In this document: positions 5,431 through 12,337 of the stretch, piece after piece | Numbering within the stretch: position 1 is the stretch's first letter | Layout of the letters: each line of letters opens with the position of its first letter | Assembly (NCBI GenBank): GCA_964439215.1 | Contig: CAYTNY010000041.1 | Span: 1-19,497 of the forward strand | Source of the DNA: CAYTNY01 sp964439215 | Lineage (GTDB): Bacteria > Oederibacteriota > PGYV01 > CAYTNY01 | Direction of reading: 5' to 3' | DNA length: 19,497 nt | The notes under the pieces: model-generated | Database searches by the model: none | Seen by the model: only the letters and a program-made list of their open reading frames with translations | Told to the model about the DNA's origin: nothing | Translations under genes and position numbers: made by a program

Positions 5431-7514
5431 AGTTCCCCTCCCCTGCATTGAGTAAATCCTTTTGTTCTGTTCTCATACCCCGGCAGAATACCGCCTGCCC
5501 ACATTTTTATTTTTCCTTTCACAGAAGTCTTTTCTCCTCTGCTGTTTATTATAAATAATTCATCCCTGTTAATTCTGAACTCCGCTCTCTTTTTTTCTCC
5601 CGGCTTAAGCATTGTTTTTTCAAATCCCGCAAGCTGAATTTCCGGCCCGCCCGGCAGGCGCATAAAAAGCATAACGGTTTCCGATGACTTCATCATTCCC
5701 GCGTTTTTCACATAAACAGCCGCCTTTACTCCGCCCTCTTTTGTCTTTGACGCGGAAAATCCCGAATACTCAAAACGTGTATAACTCAATCCATATCCGA
5801 ACGGATACAGCGCCTTTCCTTTGAAATACCTGTAAGTTCTGTTTTTCATTGAATAATCTTCAAACGCGGGGAGATCCTTTTCCGACTCATACACGGTCAC
5901 CGGCAGCCTGCCCGACGGGCTGAACCTGCCGAATATAAGCTCCGCGGCCGCGGTTCCCCCGGACTGTCCGGGATACCACGCCTGTATTACGGCGTCCGCT
6001 GTCTCCGGCTTTATTGAGACCGCCCCGCCGCTGAAATTCAGAACTATAACGGGCCTGCCCGTTCCTCTTATTCTTTTTATAAGTTCTTCCTGGACTTGCA
6101 AAAGATTCAGGCTCCCTCTTTCAAACCCTCCTGTATCGCATTCTTCGCCTTCCACTTCAGGCGAAAGCCCCGTGCAGACAACTGCCGCATCGCTTTCAAG
6201 AGCGGCTGCCGCGGCCCGGGCAAAACCGTTCTTTATTGTTTTATTTATGCCGCACCCTTTTTCATAAACGCATTCCACGCCCATATTCTTAAATCCTTCA
6301 AGCACTGTCACAGGTTCTGACGGCGTGCCTGAATAGTTCCCCAAAAGAACCGAAAGTTCGTCCGCATTCGGACCGATTACGGCAAGGCGCCTGATCTCCT
6401 TTTTTTTCAGAGGAAGCACCCCGCTGTTTTTCAGCAGCACAAGCGAGCCGCGCGCGGCTTCAAGCGCGGCTTTTTTATGCGCCGCGCAGTCAACCGCATT
6501 GCGGGATATTTTTGAGTGCTTTACATTTGAGTCCGGATCAAACATACCCAGCTCAAACCTTATGCGCAGCAGTCTTTTTAAATTCCTGTCTATTATCTCC
6601 TCTGCCACAGCCGCTTTTGCGCTCATTTTCAGTATTTTCGGCCTTATTGCGGAGCAGATATCATTGCAGCAGTTCAGGTCGCATCCCGCAATTACCGCCT
6701 TTGACATCGCTTCTTCAAATGTTCCGGCGCTTTTGTGATGCAGGTAGATATCGTCTATCGCGCCGCAGTCTGATACCACATATCCTTTAAACCGCCATTT
6801 GTCTCTAAGTATATCAACCAGAAGAGTTTTGCCGGCGCTTGCGGGCTCGCCGTTCACCCTGTTATACGCGGTCATAACACCCCTGACCTTTGCCTTTTTC
6901 ACGCAGGCCTCAAACGCGGGCAGATAAGTTTCCCATAGGTCCTTTTGTGATACCTTCGCGTCAAAACCGTGCCTTAGATTTTCCGGGCCGCTGTGAGCCG
7001 CAAAATGCTTGGCGCAGGCAGCTGTTTTCAGGTATTTCCCGCTGCCCTGCATCGCTTTTATAAAAGAAACAGCCAGCTCAGATGTCAGATAAGGACACTC
7101 CCCGTAAGTCTCCTGGCCGCGCCCCCACCTCGGGTCGCGGAAAATATTTATATTCGGGGTCCAGAAAGTAAGCCCGAAATACTGCTTTGAGCCTTTTTCA
7201 TCAAGATTTGCGTGATATTTTGCCCTGGCTTCATCGGATATTATTCTTCCGGTTTTCTTCATAATATTTCTGTCAAAACAGGCGGCGAGCCCTATTGCCT
7301 GCGGAAACACAGTTGCAATGCCCGCCCTTGCCACTCCGTGAAGGCACTCGTTCCACCAGTTGTATTTTTTTATTCCCAGGCGCGGTATTGCGGGAGACTC
7401 GTGTATAAGCTGGGACAGTTTCTCCGAATGCGTCATCCTTGAGACAAGGTCATCGCACCTTCTGTCAAGCGGCAGTTTTGTATTCAGATAATCCGGTTTT
7501 TCTAGGCTCTTCAT
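5421..7514 (-). CDS. Glycoside hydrolase family 3 beta-glycosidase
   Basis: This 697-residue, three-part GH3 enzyme has an N-terminal TIM-barrel with YNWWNECLHGVAR (about 51-63) and AKHFAAHSGPE (about 168-178). The nucleophile is Asp249 in VVSDCGAID. An alpha/beta sandwich follows with EGEECD near 455-460, which holds the likely acid/base Glu, and then a C-terminal fibronectin-like domain from about residue 575 (GLSYTRFEY). The N-terminal WWNE-LHG pattern is typical of the beta-xylosidase/beta-glucosidase branch. There is no signal peptide, so it is probably cytosolic and hydrolyses imported oligosaccharides; the exact sugar is not decidable here. ATG at 7514 is preferred to a TTG one codon upstream. 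It shares one base with the previous stop (TGATG), suggesting coupled translation. Confidence 0.93.
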   Translation of the reverse strand: MKSLEKPDYLNTKLPLDRRCDDLVSRMTHSEKLSQLIHESPAIPRLGIKKYNWWNECLHGVARAGIATVFPQAIGLAACFDRNIMKKTGRIISDEARAKYHANLDEKGSKQYFGLTFWTPNINIFRDPRWGRGQETYGECPYLTSELAVSFIKAMQGSGKYLKTAACAKHFAAHSGPENLRHGFDAKVSQKDLWETYLPAFEACVKKAKVRGVMTAYNRVNGEPASAGKTLLVDILRDKWRFKGYVVSDCGAIDDIYLHHKSAGTFEEAMSKAVIAGCDLNCCNDICSAIRPKILKMSAKAAVAEEIIDRNLKRLLRIRFELGMFDPDSNVKHSKISRNAVDCAAHKKAALEAARGSLVLLKNSGVLPLKKKEIRRLAVIGPNADELSVLLGNYSGTPSEPVTVLEGFKNMGVECVYEKGCGINKTIKNGFARAAAAALESDAAVVCTGLSPEVEGEECDTGGFERGSLNLLQVQEELIKRIRGTGRPVIVLNFSGGAVSIKPETADAVIQAWYPGQSGGTAAAELIFGRFSPSGRLPVTVYESEKDLPAFEDYSMKNRTYRYFKGKALYPFGYGLSYTRFEYSGFSASKTKEGGVKAAVYVKNAGMMKSSETVMLFMRLPGGPEIQLAGFEKTMLKPGEKKRAEFRINRDELFIINSRGEKTSVKGKIKMWAGGILPGYENRTKGFTQCRGGELWV
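5435..5443 (-). promoter_or_regulatory. Strong ribosome binding site deciding a GTG start
   Basis: The minus strand reads GGGGAGGGG, with GGAGG ending 6 nt before GTG at 5430. This favours the GTG over the ATG at 5448 for the exported protein. It lies within the last codons of the GH3 gene. Confidence 0.65.
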
Positions 7515-9157
7515 CAATCCTGCCCTCTGTACTTGTCTTCATCTTCCCTTTTCCCCGTAAGAATGTTTTTATGAGCCTGCTTTTTTCCTATATTCTTCTG
7601 CACGTGCAGCCTCTCCCCGGTAAACGGATTTTTCTCCGTATAATACATAAGAGTAGAGTATGTTGACGGCGTCGGCGTGAATATCTGCACCTGCTCGGGC
7701 GAAACTTTAAGCTCTTTCACGGTATAATCCCTTGTATGTTTTTCGTCTTCCAGCCCGCTTCCGGGGTGGGCCGCAATAAAGTAATAAGTAAGAAACTGTT
7801 TTCTGCCTTTTGACAGTTCGTCAAATTCTTTTTTAAATTCTGTTAAATATTTATTCGGAGGCTTGCCCATAAGCTTCAGCACTTTTTCGCTCATATGCTC
7901 CGGCGCTGTTTTTAATTGTCCTGAGATATGATGCTCAACCATCTCTTTTAAATACTCTTTGCCGTATTCTTTGTCATTAACCACAAGATCGTACCTTACA
8001 CCCGAACCCACATACACTTTTTTCACGCCTTTAACACCGCGCAGTCTTCTTAAAAGCCGTATCAGCCTCTTATGGTTTTTTTCACTGTCCATACCGTACA
8101 TATTGGCGGTAGGGCCCCCGACATCGCTTATGATGCCGCCAAAACCTTTTTTCCCCGCTATTTTTTCCGCTTCCGCTGTTATTGAGTCTTCGCTTCTTGA
8201 TATTATCTTCTTTCCCTGATGCGCGCTTATGGCGCAGAAATTACAGCCCCCGAAACACCCCCTGTGGGTTGTGATTGAGGTTCGTATCGTATCTACCGCG
8301 TTTATTTCCCCCTGCTTAAGATAATGCGGATGCGCTTCGCGTTCAAAATCAAGCCCGTATATCTCATCAAGGTCTTCCGGAGAATAATCCTCCGCCGGAT
8401 TCTGCACCAGATACCTGGTATCCTGTTTCTGCGCGAGCCCTTTTGAAGCGGCGCCGTAAAACATTTTAAACATTTCCGTAAATTTATCTTTGTCGGTTTT
8501 AACCTCTTCAAAAGAGGGCAGCACAGCATATCCTTCGGGCGGGCTGCCGCTTATATAACAGATCCCTTTTATCTTTCCGGCTGTTTCTTCGCGGGTTCCG
8601 CCTTTTTTCAGCGACCGGGCCAGGGCCAGGGCGCTTTTCTCGCCCATGCCATAAACCAGATAATCCGCTTTCGCGTCAAAAAGTATGGACCGTTTTATTT
8701 TGTCTTTCAGATAATCATAGTGGGCAACGCGCCGAAGAGACGCTTCAAGCCCTCCGATAACTATGGGAACGGTATTTTTGAAGTATTTTCGTATAAGATT
8801 TGAATAGACTATCACGGCATTATCCGGCCGCCTGTCATTAACCGCACCCGGCGTAAAATCATCCGACAGTTTTCTGCGTTTTAAAGAAGCGGTAAAATTG
8901 GCGGCCATGGAATCAACAGACCCTCCGGAAACGCCCCAGAAAAGCGCGGGCTCCCCAAGGCTCATTATGTCTTCCCCGGAAGAGATATCCGGCTGGGCAA
9001 TAACCGCGGTTTTAAATCCTTTTGACATAAGATACTTGCCTATAACGGCAATACCCGAATAAGGAGAATCAATATAAGTATCGCCCGAAACAAGTATTAC
9101 ATCGGGCCGCTCCCATCCAAGCGCCTTTATCTCCGCTCCGGCTGCCGGCAGAAACAT
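7514..9157 (-). CDS. YgiQ-family radical SAM protein
   Basis: This 547-residue protein opens with FLP and a VILVSGDTYIDSPYSG segment (21-35), the signature N-terminal domain of the YgiQ family. It also has VIGGLEASLRR (133-143). The radical SAM cluster motif is Cys301-x3-Cys305-x2-Cys308 in RGCFGGCNFC. The C-terminus, with HPGSGLED and QIFTPTPSTYSTLMYYT, matches the family. It should bind a 4Fe-4S cluster and S-adenosylmethionine in the cytosol; the substrate of the family is unknown. The Shine-Dalgarno sequence is weak and lies inside a small inverted repeat (9160-9180). It is 54 bp after the cyclophilin gene and overlaps the GH3 start. Confidence 0.95.
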   Translation of the reverse strand: MFLPAAGAEIKALGWERPDVILVSGDTYIDSPYSGIAVIGKYLMSKGFKTAVIAQPDISSGEDIMSLGEPALFWGVSGGSVDSMAANFTASLKRRKLSDDFTPGAVNDRRPDNAVIVYSNLIRKYFKNTVPIVIGGLEASLRRVAHYDYLKDKIKRSILFDAKADYLVYGMGEKSALALARSLKKGGTREETAGKIKGICYISGSPPEGYAVLPSFEEVKTDKDKFTEMFKMFYGAASKGLAQKQDTRYLVQNPAEDYSPEDLDEIYGLDFEREAHPHYLKQGEINAVDTIRTSITTHRGCFGGCNFCAISAHQGKKIISRSEDSITAEAEKIAGKKGFGGIISDVGGPTANMYGMDSEKNHKRLIRLLRRLRGVKGVKKVYVGSGVRYDLVVNDKEYGKEYLKEMVEHHISGQLKTAPEHMSEKVLKLMGKPPNKYLTEFKKEFDELSKGRKQFLTYYFIAAHPGSGLEDEKHTRDYTVKELKVSPEQVQIFTPTPSTYSTLMYYTEKNPFTGERLHVQKNIGKKQAHKNILTGKREDEDKYRGQD

Positions 9158-9159
9158 AT

Positions 9160-9180
9160 GTTATGCCCCCGCTGCATAAC
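9160..9180. promoter_or_regulatory. Inverted repeat covering the YgiQ ribosome binding region
   Basis: GTTATGC (9160-9166) and GCATAAC (9174-9180) form a perfect 7-bp stem with a 7-nt loop. It lies just upstream of the ATG at 9157, and the only G-rich ribosome-binding-like stretch lies in its loop. It could limit translation initiation or mark an operator. A palindrome TGCGCGCGCA (9187-9196) is close by. Confidence 0.4.
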
Positions 9181-9211
9181 TGCTGGTGCGCGCGCAAAAA
9201 AGATTCATATT

Positions 9212-9649
9212 TTAATCTTCAGTTTCTTCTATTTTGACTGTTTCCATAACATCTCCGGCTTCTATTTTATGGACAACATCAAGCCCTTCCATAACCTGCC
9301 CGAATACCGTATACTGCCTGTCAAGAAAAGGCTGCGGCCCCAGACATATATAAAACTGGCTGCCCGCGGAATCAGGATCAGCGGAGCGCGCCATAGCAAC
9401 GGTTCCTTCTCTGTGTTTCTGTTTATTAAATTCCGCTTTTATCTCATATCCCGGCCCGCCTGTGCCGTCGCCTTTCGGACACCCGCCCTGAATAACAAAA
9501 CCCGGTTCAACCCTGTGAAAGTTCAGGCCGTTATAAAACCCTTCCCGCGCAAGTTTTATGAAGTTAGCCGATGTTTCCGGCGCATCGTCGGCATAAAATG
9601 AAAATTTAATAATCCCTTTGCCTGTCTCTATTACCGCCTGTTTTGCCAT
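9212..9649 (-). CDS. Cyclophilin-type peptidyl-prolyl isomerase (cytosolic)
   Basis: This 145-residue single cyclophilin domain catalyses cis-trans isomerisation of Xaa-Pro bonds. Conserved active-site positions are present: FHR at 44-46 with the catalytic Arg46, GFVIQGG (50-56) with Gln54, DSAGSQFY (93-100) with Gln98 and Phe99, and YTVFGQV (113-119). There is no signal peptide. ATG at 9649 has AAGGAG 6-7 nt upstream; a TTG one codon earlier is less likely. It begins 18 bp after a lipoprotein paralogue that shares the KGDGTGGPG and DPDSAGSQF blocks, so the two probably arose by tandem duplication. Confidence 0.95.
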   Translation of the reverse strand: MAKQAVIETGKGIIKFSFYADDAPETSANFIKLAREGFYNGLNFHRVEPGFVIQGGCPKGDGTGGPGYEIKAEFNKQKHREGTVAMARSADPDSAGSQFYICLGPQPFLDRQYTVFGQVMEGLDVVHKIEAGDVMETVKIEETED

Positions 9650-9667
9650 CAAAAACTCCTTTTAATT

Positions 9668-10336
9668 TCAGTCTTTTTTTATTATATACACTTTTTCCAT
9701 GACATCAGGCTTTATACCCGGGTCAGGCTTTTGAGGATTGATCTTCTGTATTGAGTGCAGTACATCGAGCCCTTCCGCCACCTGCCCGAATACGGTATAT
9801 TTGCCGTCAAGAAAAGGCTGCGGTCCAAGGCATATAAAGAACTGACTCCCCGCCGAATCAGGATCAGCCGCTCTTGCCATTGAAACCGTTCCGTTTAAAT
9901 GTTTTCTGTCATTGAATTCAGCGTCTATTGTCCACCCCGGCCCGCCGGTGCCGTCGCCTTTTGGACAGCCGCCCTGAACCATAAACCCGTCCAGAACCCT
10001 GTGAAACGTGAGCCCGTCATAAAATCCCGAATCTGCCAGTTTTTTGAAATTCTCCACATGTCCGGGCGCTTCATCCTTAAAAAACCTGAATACAATTCTT
10101 CCCTTTGATGTTTCAAGCACGGCAATGTCCTCGCCTTTTTTTATAACATTGCCCGCCGTATCCTTGTCAGGAACCGTAATCGCTCCTTCATCAGTGCTCT
10201 CTCCGGCAGGCGCACCGGACGCCGCGGCTGACAGTTTCTTTGCTTCAGGTTCGCCGGCCCCCTGTTCTTCAGATTCGCAGCCGGATAAAACAAAAACAAA
10301 AACAGTCAAAAATACAATAAAACTCTTTTTAAGCAT
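9668..10336 (-). CDS. Cyclophilin-type peptidyl-prolyl isomerase lipoprotein
   Basis: This 222-residue protein has a signal sequence ending VLSGC, with Cys20 as lipid anchor, and a low-complexity A/G/E/P linker to about residue 65. A complete cyclophilin domain follows, with FHR at 111-113, GFMVQGG with Gln121, DSAGSQFF (160-167) and YTVFGQV. It should assist folding of envelope proteins in the periplasm, tethered to a membrane. The ATG has GGAGG at ideal spacing and overlaps the end of the preceding membrane-protein gene by 8 bp. The cytosolic paralogue follows immediately. Confidence 0.95.
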   Translation of the reverse strand: MLKKSFIVFLTVFVFVLSGCESEEQGAGEPEAKKLSAAASGAPAGESTDEGAITVPDKDTAGNVIKKGEDIAVLETSKGRIVFRFFKDEAPGHVENFKKLADSGFYDGLTFHRVLDGFMVQGGCPKGDGTGGPGWTIDAEFNDRKHLNGTVSMARAADPDSAGSQFFICLGPQPFLDGKYTVFGQVAEGLDVLHSIQKINPQKPDPGIKPDVMEKVYIIKKD

Positions 10337-11390
10337 CTTTTTCCTCCTCTTTCACTTTCATAAGTTTTTTAAAATCCATACCTTCGGTAAACATAAAAAT
10401 TATACCGAGAATTATTATAGGTATCAGTATCATCGCGTGTATTATAAGTATATACGCCGCTGCCTCTGTTTTCTGGTCTATAAACAAAAGTATAACACCC
10501 AGCCCGAAAAATTCAAACGGCCCCACTCCTCCCGATGTGGAGGGCGCCATTATCGCGAAATTCGCCACCGCCATTACAAGACACACAAGAAGAAAATTCA
10601 GTTCAAAACCCATTGCCTTTGCCATAAAATAATAAGTTCCCACTTCTATCGTCCATGCGGCAAATGAGTAAAAAAGCGCTGTAAAGAAATCCCTTTTTGA
10701 CCTTAAAACCCCCAGGCCCTCAATAAAAGCATCTATAAGTTTGTTGAACATTTCACCGAATTTTTCCGGGAATACGGACATGAACCTGTACAGGAACTTC
10801 ACGGTCTTTTCCTTTCTGTTGATCAGAAAAAGACACAGAATAAATATAGCAATAAAAACCGCGCTCCCGAGCACCGCAAAAACAGTAACAGCCTCTTTTA
10901 TGCCGACAACCGCTCCAAACATCTCAAATTCCGGAACATCCTGTTTCGCGGTGACGGCAGCATCAACAAAATGAAAAGCCATATAACCGAGAATAAAATA
11001 AAATATCATGACAAGCCCGTCAAAGACCCGTTCTATTATTATTGACGCAAATGCCGATGACTTGGATATTCCCTTTTTCGCCCCCGTAAGATAGGCGCGT
11101 ATAAATTCCCCCGCCCTTGCGGGAAATATGTTGTTCGCCATAAACCCCATCACCAGATAAGGGAAAAGCTCTTTTGGCTTGAAAATTTTAATATGCTTTA
11201 AAAGATAGTGCCATCTTACCGCCCTTATATAATAACCAAAAAGATAAACACATATAACACCCGCCAGCATCCAGACATTGATGCCCGCAAGAATCTCAAA
11301 CAACTCTTTAAAGTCAATGCCCCTGAAAACAAAATAAAGACATATAACCGTTACTGCCATACCCAGCCAAAATCTCTTTTTTTTCAGCAA
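10329..11390 (-). CDS. LPG synthase TM / flippase-like integral membrane protein
   Basis: This 353-residue protein has about eight membrane segments and matches the lysylphosphatidylglycerol synthase TM (UPF0104, MprF N-terminal-like) family. Signature pieces are RAVRW (56-60), GFMANNIFPARAGEFIRA (82-99), ERVFD (120-124) and PSTSGGVGPFE (283-293). It lacks the MprF synthase domain. Stand-alone members are often found with glycosyltransferases and are suspected to translocate or bind lipids. The start is TTG at 11390: AGGAG lies 6 nt upstream, and the next ATG would remove part of the first membrane segment. It follows the GT2 gene by 32 bp and overlaps the next gene by 8 bp. Confidence 0.9.
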   Translation of the reverse strand: MLKKKRFWLGMAVTVICLYFVFRGIDFKELFEILAGINVWMLAGVICVYLFGYYIRAVRWHYLLKHIKIFKPKELFPYLVMGFMANNIFPARAGEFIRAYLTGAKKGISKSSAFASIIIERVFDGLVMIFYFILGYMAFHFVDAAVTAKQDVPEFEMFGAVVGIKEAVTVFAVLGSAVFIAIFILCLFLINRKEKTVKFLYRFMSVFPEKFGEMFNKLIDAFIEGLGVLRSKRDFFTALFYSFAAWTIEVGTYYFMAKAMGFELNFLLVCLVMAVANFAIMAPSTSGGVGPFEFFGLGVILLFIDQKTEAAAYILIIHAMILIPIIILGIIFMFTEGMDFKKLMKVKEEEKDA

Positions 11391-11396
11391 AACGTT

Positions 11397-11401
11397 CTCC
11401 T
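11397..11401 (-). promoter_or_regulatory. Ribosome binding site deciding a TTG start
   Basis: AGGAG on the minus strand lies 6 nt before TTG at 11390, and no competing ATG is nearby. It supports a genuine TTG start for the LPG-synthase-TM-like gene. Confidence 0.6.
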
Positions 11402-11422
11402 GTTTAATAATCCCGAAGAAAA

Positions 11423-12292
11423 TTATATTTTTTTCTTTTTCTCCGCCTTTTCTATCGCCCTGATATAGTGGGGAGAAATAACATCAAAAAGTTTCTTTGT
11501 AAACTTGTCATATTTTTTCAGCCCCCATTTGTTGGCAAGAAACTGCCTCATAACATTCAGGGTCTGAAAGCCGTATTTCACGCTTCTGGTGAAATTTATG
11601 GATGACGCCTCTTTAAAATACCTTGTGGGCACGGGTATTTCCGTTGTCGGGAAACCGTGCGTTTCTATCTGCGCGAGCATCTCCGTATCAAAAACAAAAT
11701 CATCGGAGTTCAGTGTAAAAGGCACCTCTTGCAGCACCCTTCGCGAGTAAGCGCGGAAACCGCTGTGCAGTTCAGAGTAATGCTTTCTGAAACACAGGTT
11801 TTCGATAAAAGTCAGAACTTTATTTGCCCAGTATTTATAAAAAGGCATCCCTCCCTGCATGGCGCCGCGCCCCAGCATTCTGGAGCCCAGCACAAAATCC
11901 GCGTGCCCGTTTATTATGGGCGCTATCATCTCGGGCACCAGCCGCGCATCATACTGATAATCCGGATGAAGCATCACAACAACATCCGCGCCGTCCATAA
12001 GCGCCTGCATATAACAGGTCTTCTGATTTCCTCCGTAACCCGTATTCTGTATGTGCACGAGTACTTTTATGCCCAGTTTTTTTGCCACTGCCACGGTCTC
12101 GTCCTTTGAAACATCATCAACAAGAACAACTTCATCTATATAATCCTTGGGCAGGTCATTGTAAGTTTTTTCAAGGGTCTTTGCCGCGTTATAGGCGGGC
12201 ATTATTACCACTACTTTTTCGCGTATCTTTTTTTTCGTTTTCTTTCTCTTTTTTGCGGGAGCTGCCCGCTTTTTTGCCTTTTTTATTCCCAC
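11423..12292 (-). CDS. Glycosyltransferase family 2, polyprenyl-phosphate sugar synthase-like
   Basis: About 289 residues from GTG at 12292. A TTG at 12331 would add 13 residues but has no Shine-Dalgarno sequence, whereas AGAGG lies 8 nt before the GTG. The first 25 residues are mostly Lys, Arg and Ala. A GT-A fold follows with VVVIMPAYNAAKTLE, LVDDVSKD (acidic pair near 59-60), HPDYQYD (109-115) as the nucleotide-sugar/metal site, GSR, SGFRAY and DDFVFDTEM. This pattern fits dolichyl/undecaprenyl-phosphate mannose or glucose synthases, which load sugars from NDP onto a lipid carrier at the cytosolic face. No C-terminal membrane segments are present. It lies between the GT-C genes, which would use such lipid-linked sugars, and the flippase-like gene. 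Confidence 0.9.
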   Translation of the reverse strand: MGIKKAKKRAAPAKKRKKTKKKIREKVVVIMPAYNAAKTLEKTYNDLPKDYIDEVVLVDDVSKDETVAVAKKLGIKVLVHIQNTGYGGNQKTCYMQALMDGADVVVMLHPDYQYDARLVPEMIAPIINGHADFVLGSRMLGRGAMQGGMPFYKYWANKVLTFIENLCFRKHYSELHSGFRAYSRRVLQEVPFTLNSDDFVFDTEMLAQIETHGFPTTEIPVPTRYFKEASSINFTRSVKYGFQTLNVMRQFLANKWGLKKYDKFTKKLFDVISPHYIRAIEKAEKKKKI

Positions 12293-12337
12293 GTGTTTTT
12301 CCTCTCTTATATTATTCTGCTCTCTTGCCAATCGTAT

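Noticed and set aside
7515..7517. TTG at 7517 as the GH3 start
   Set aside because: The next codon is ATG, overlaps the upstream stop as TGATG, and is better placed for coupling.
10329..11390. MprF-type lysyl-phosphatidylglycerol synthase
   Set aside because: Only the transmembrane flippase-like part is present; the soluble aminoacyltransferase domain is missing.
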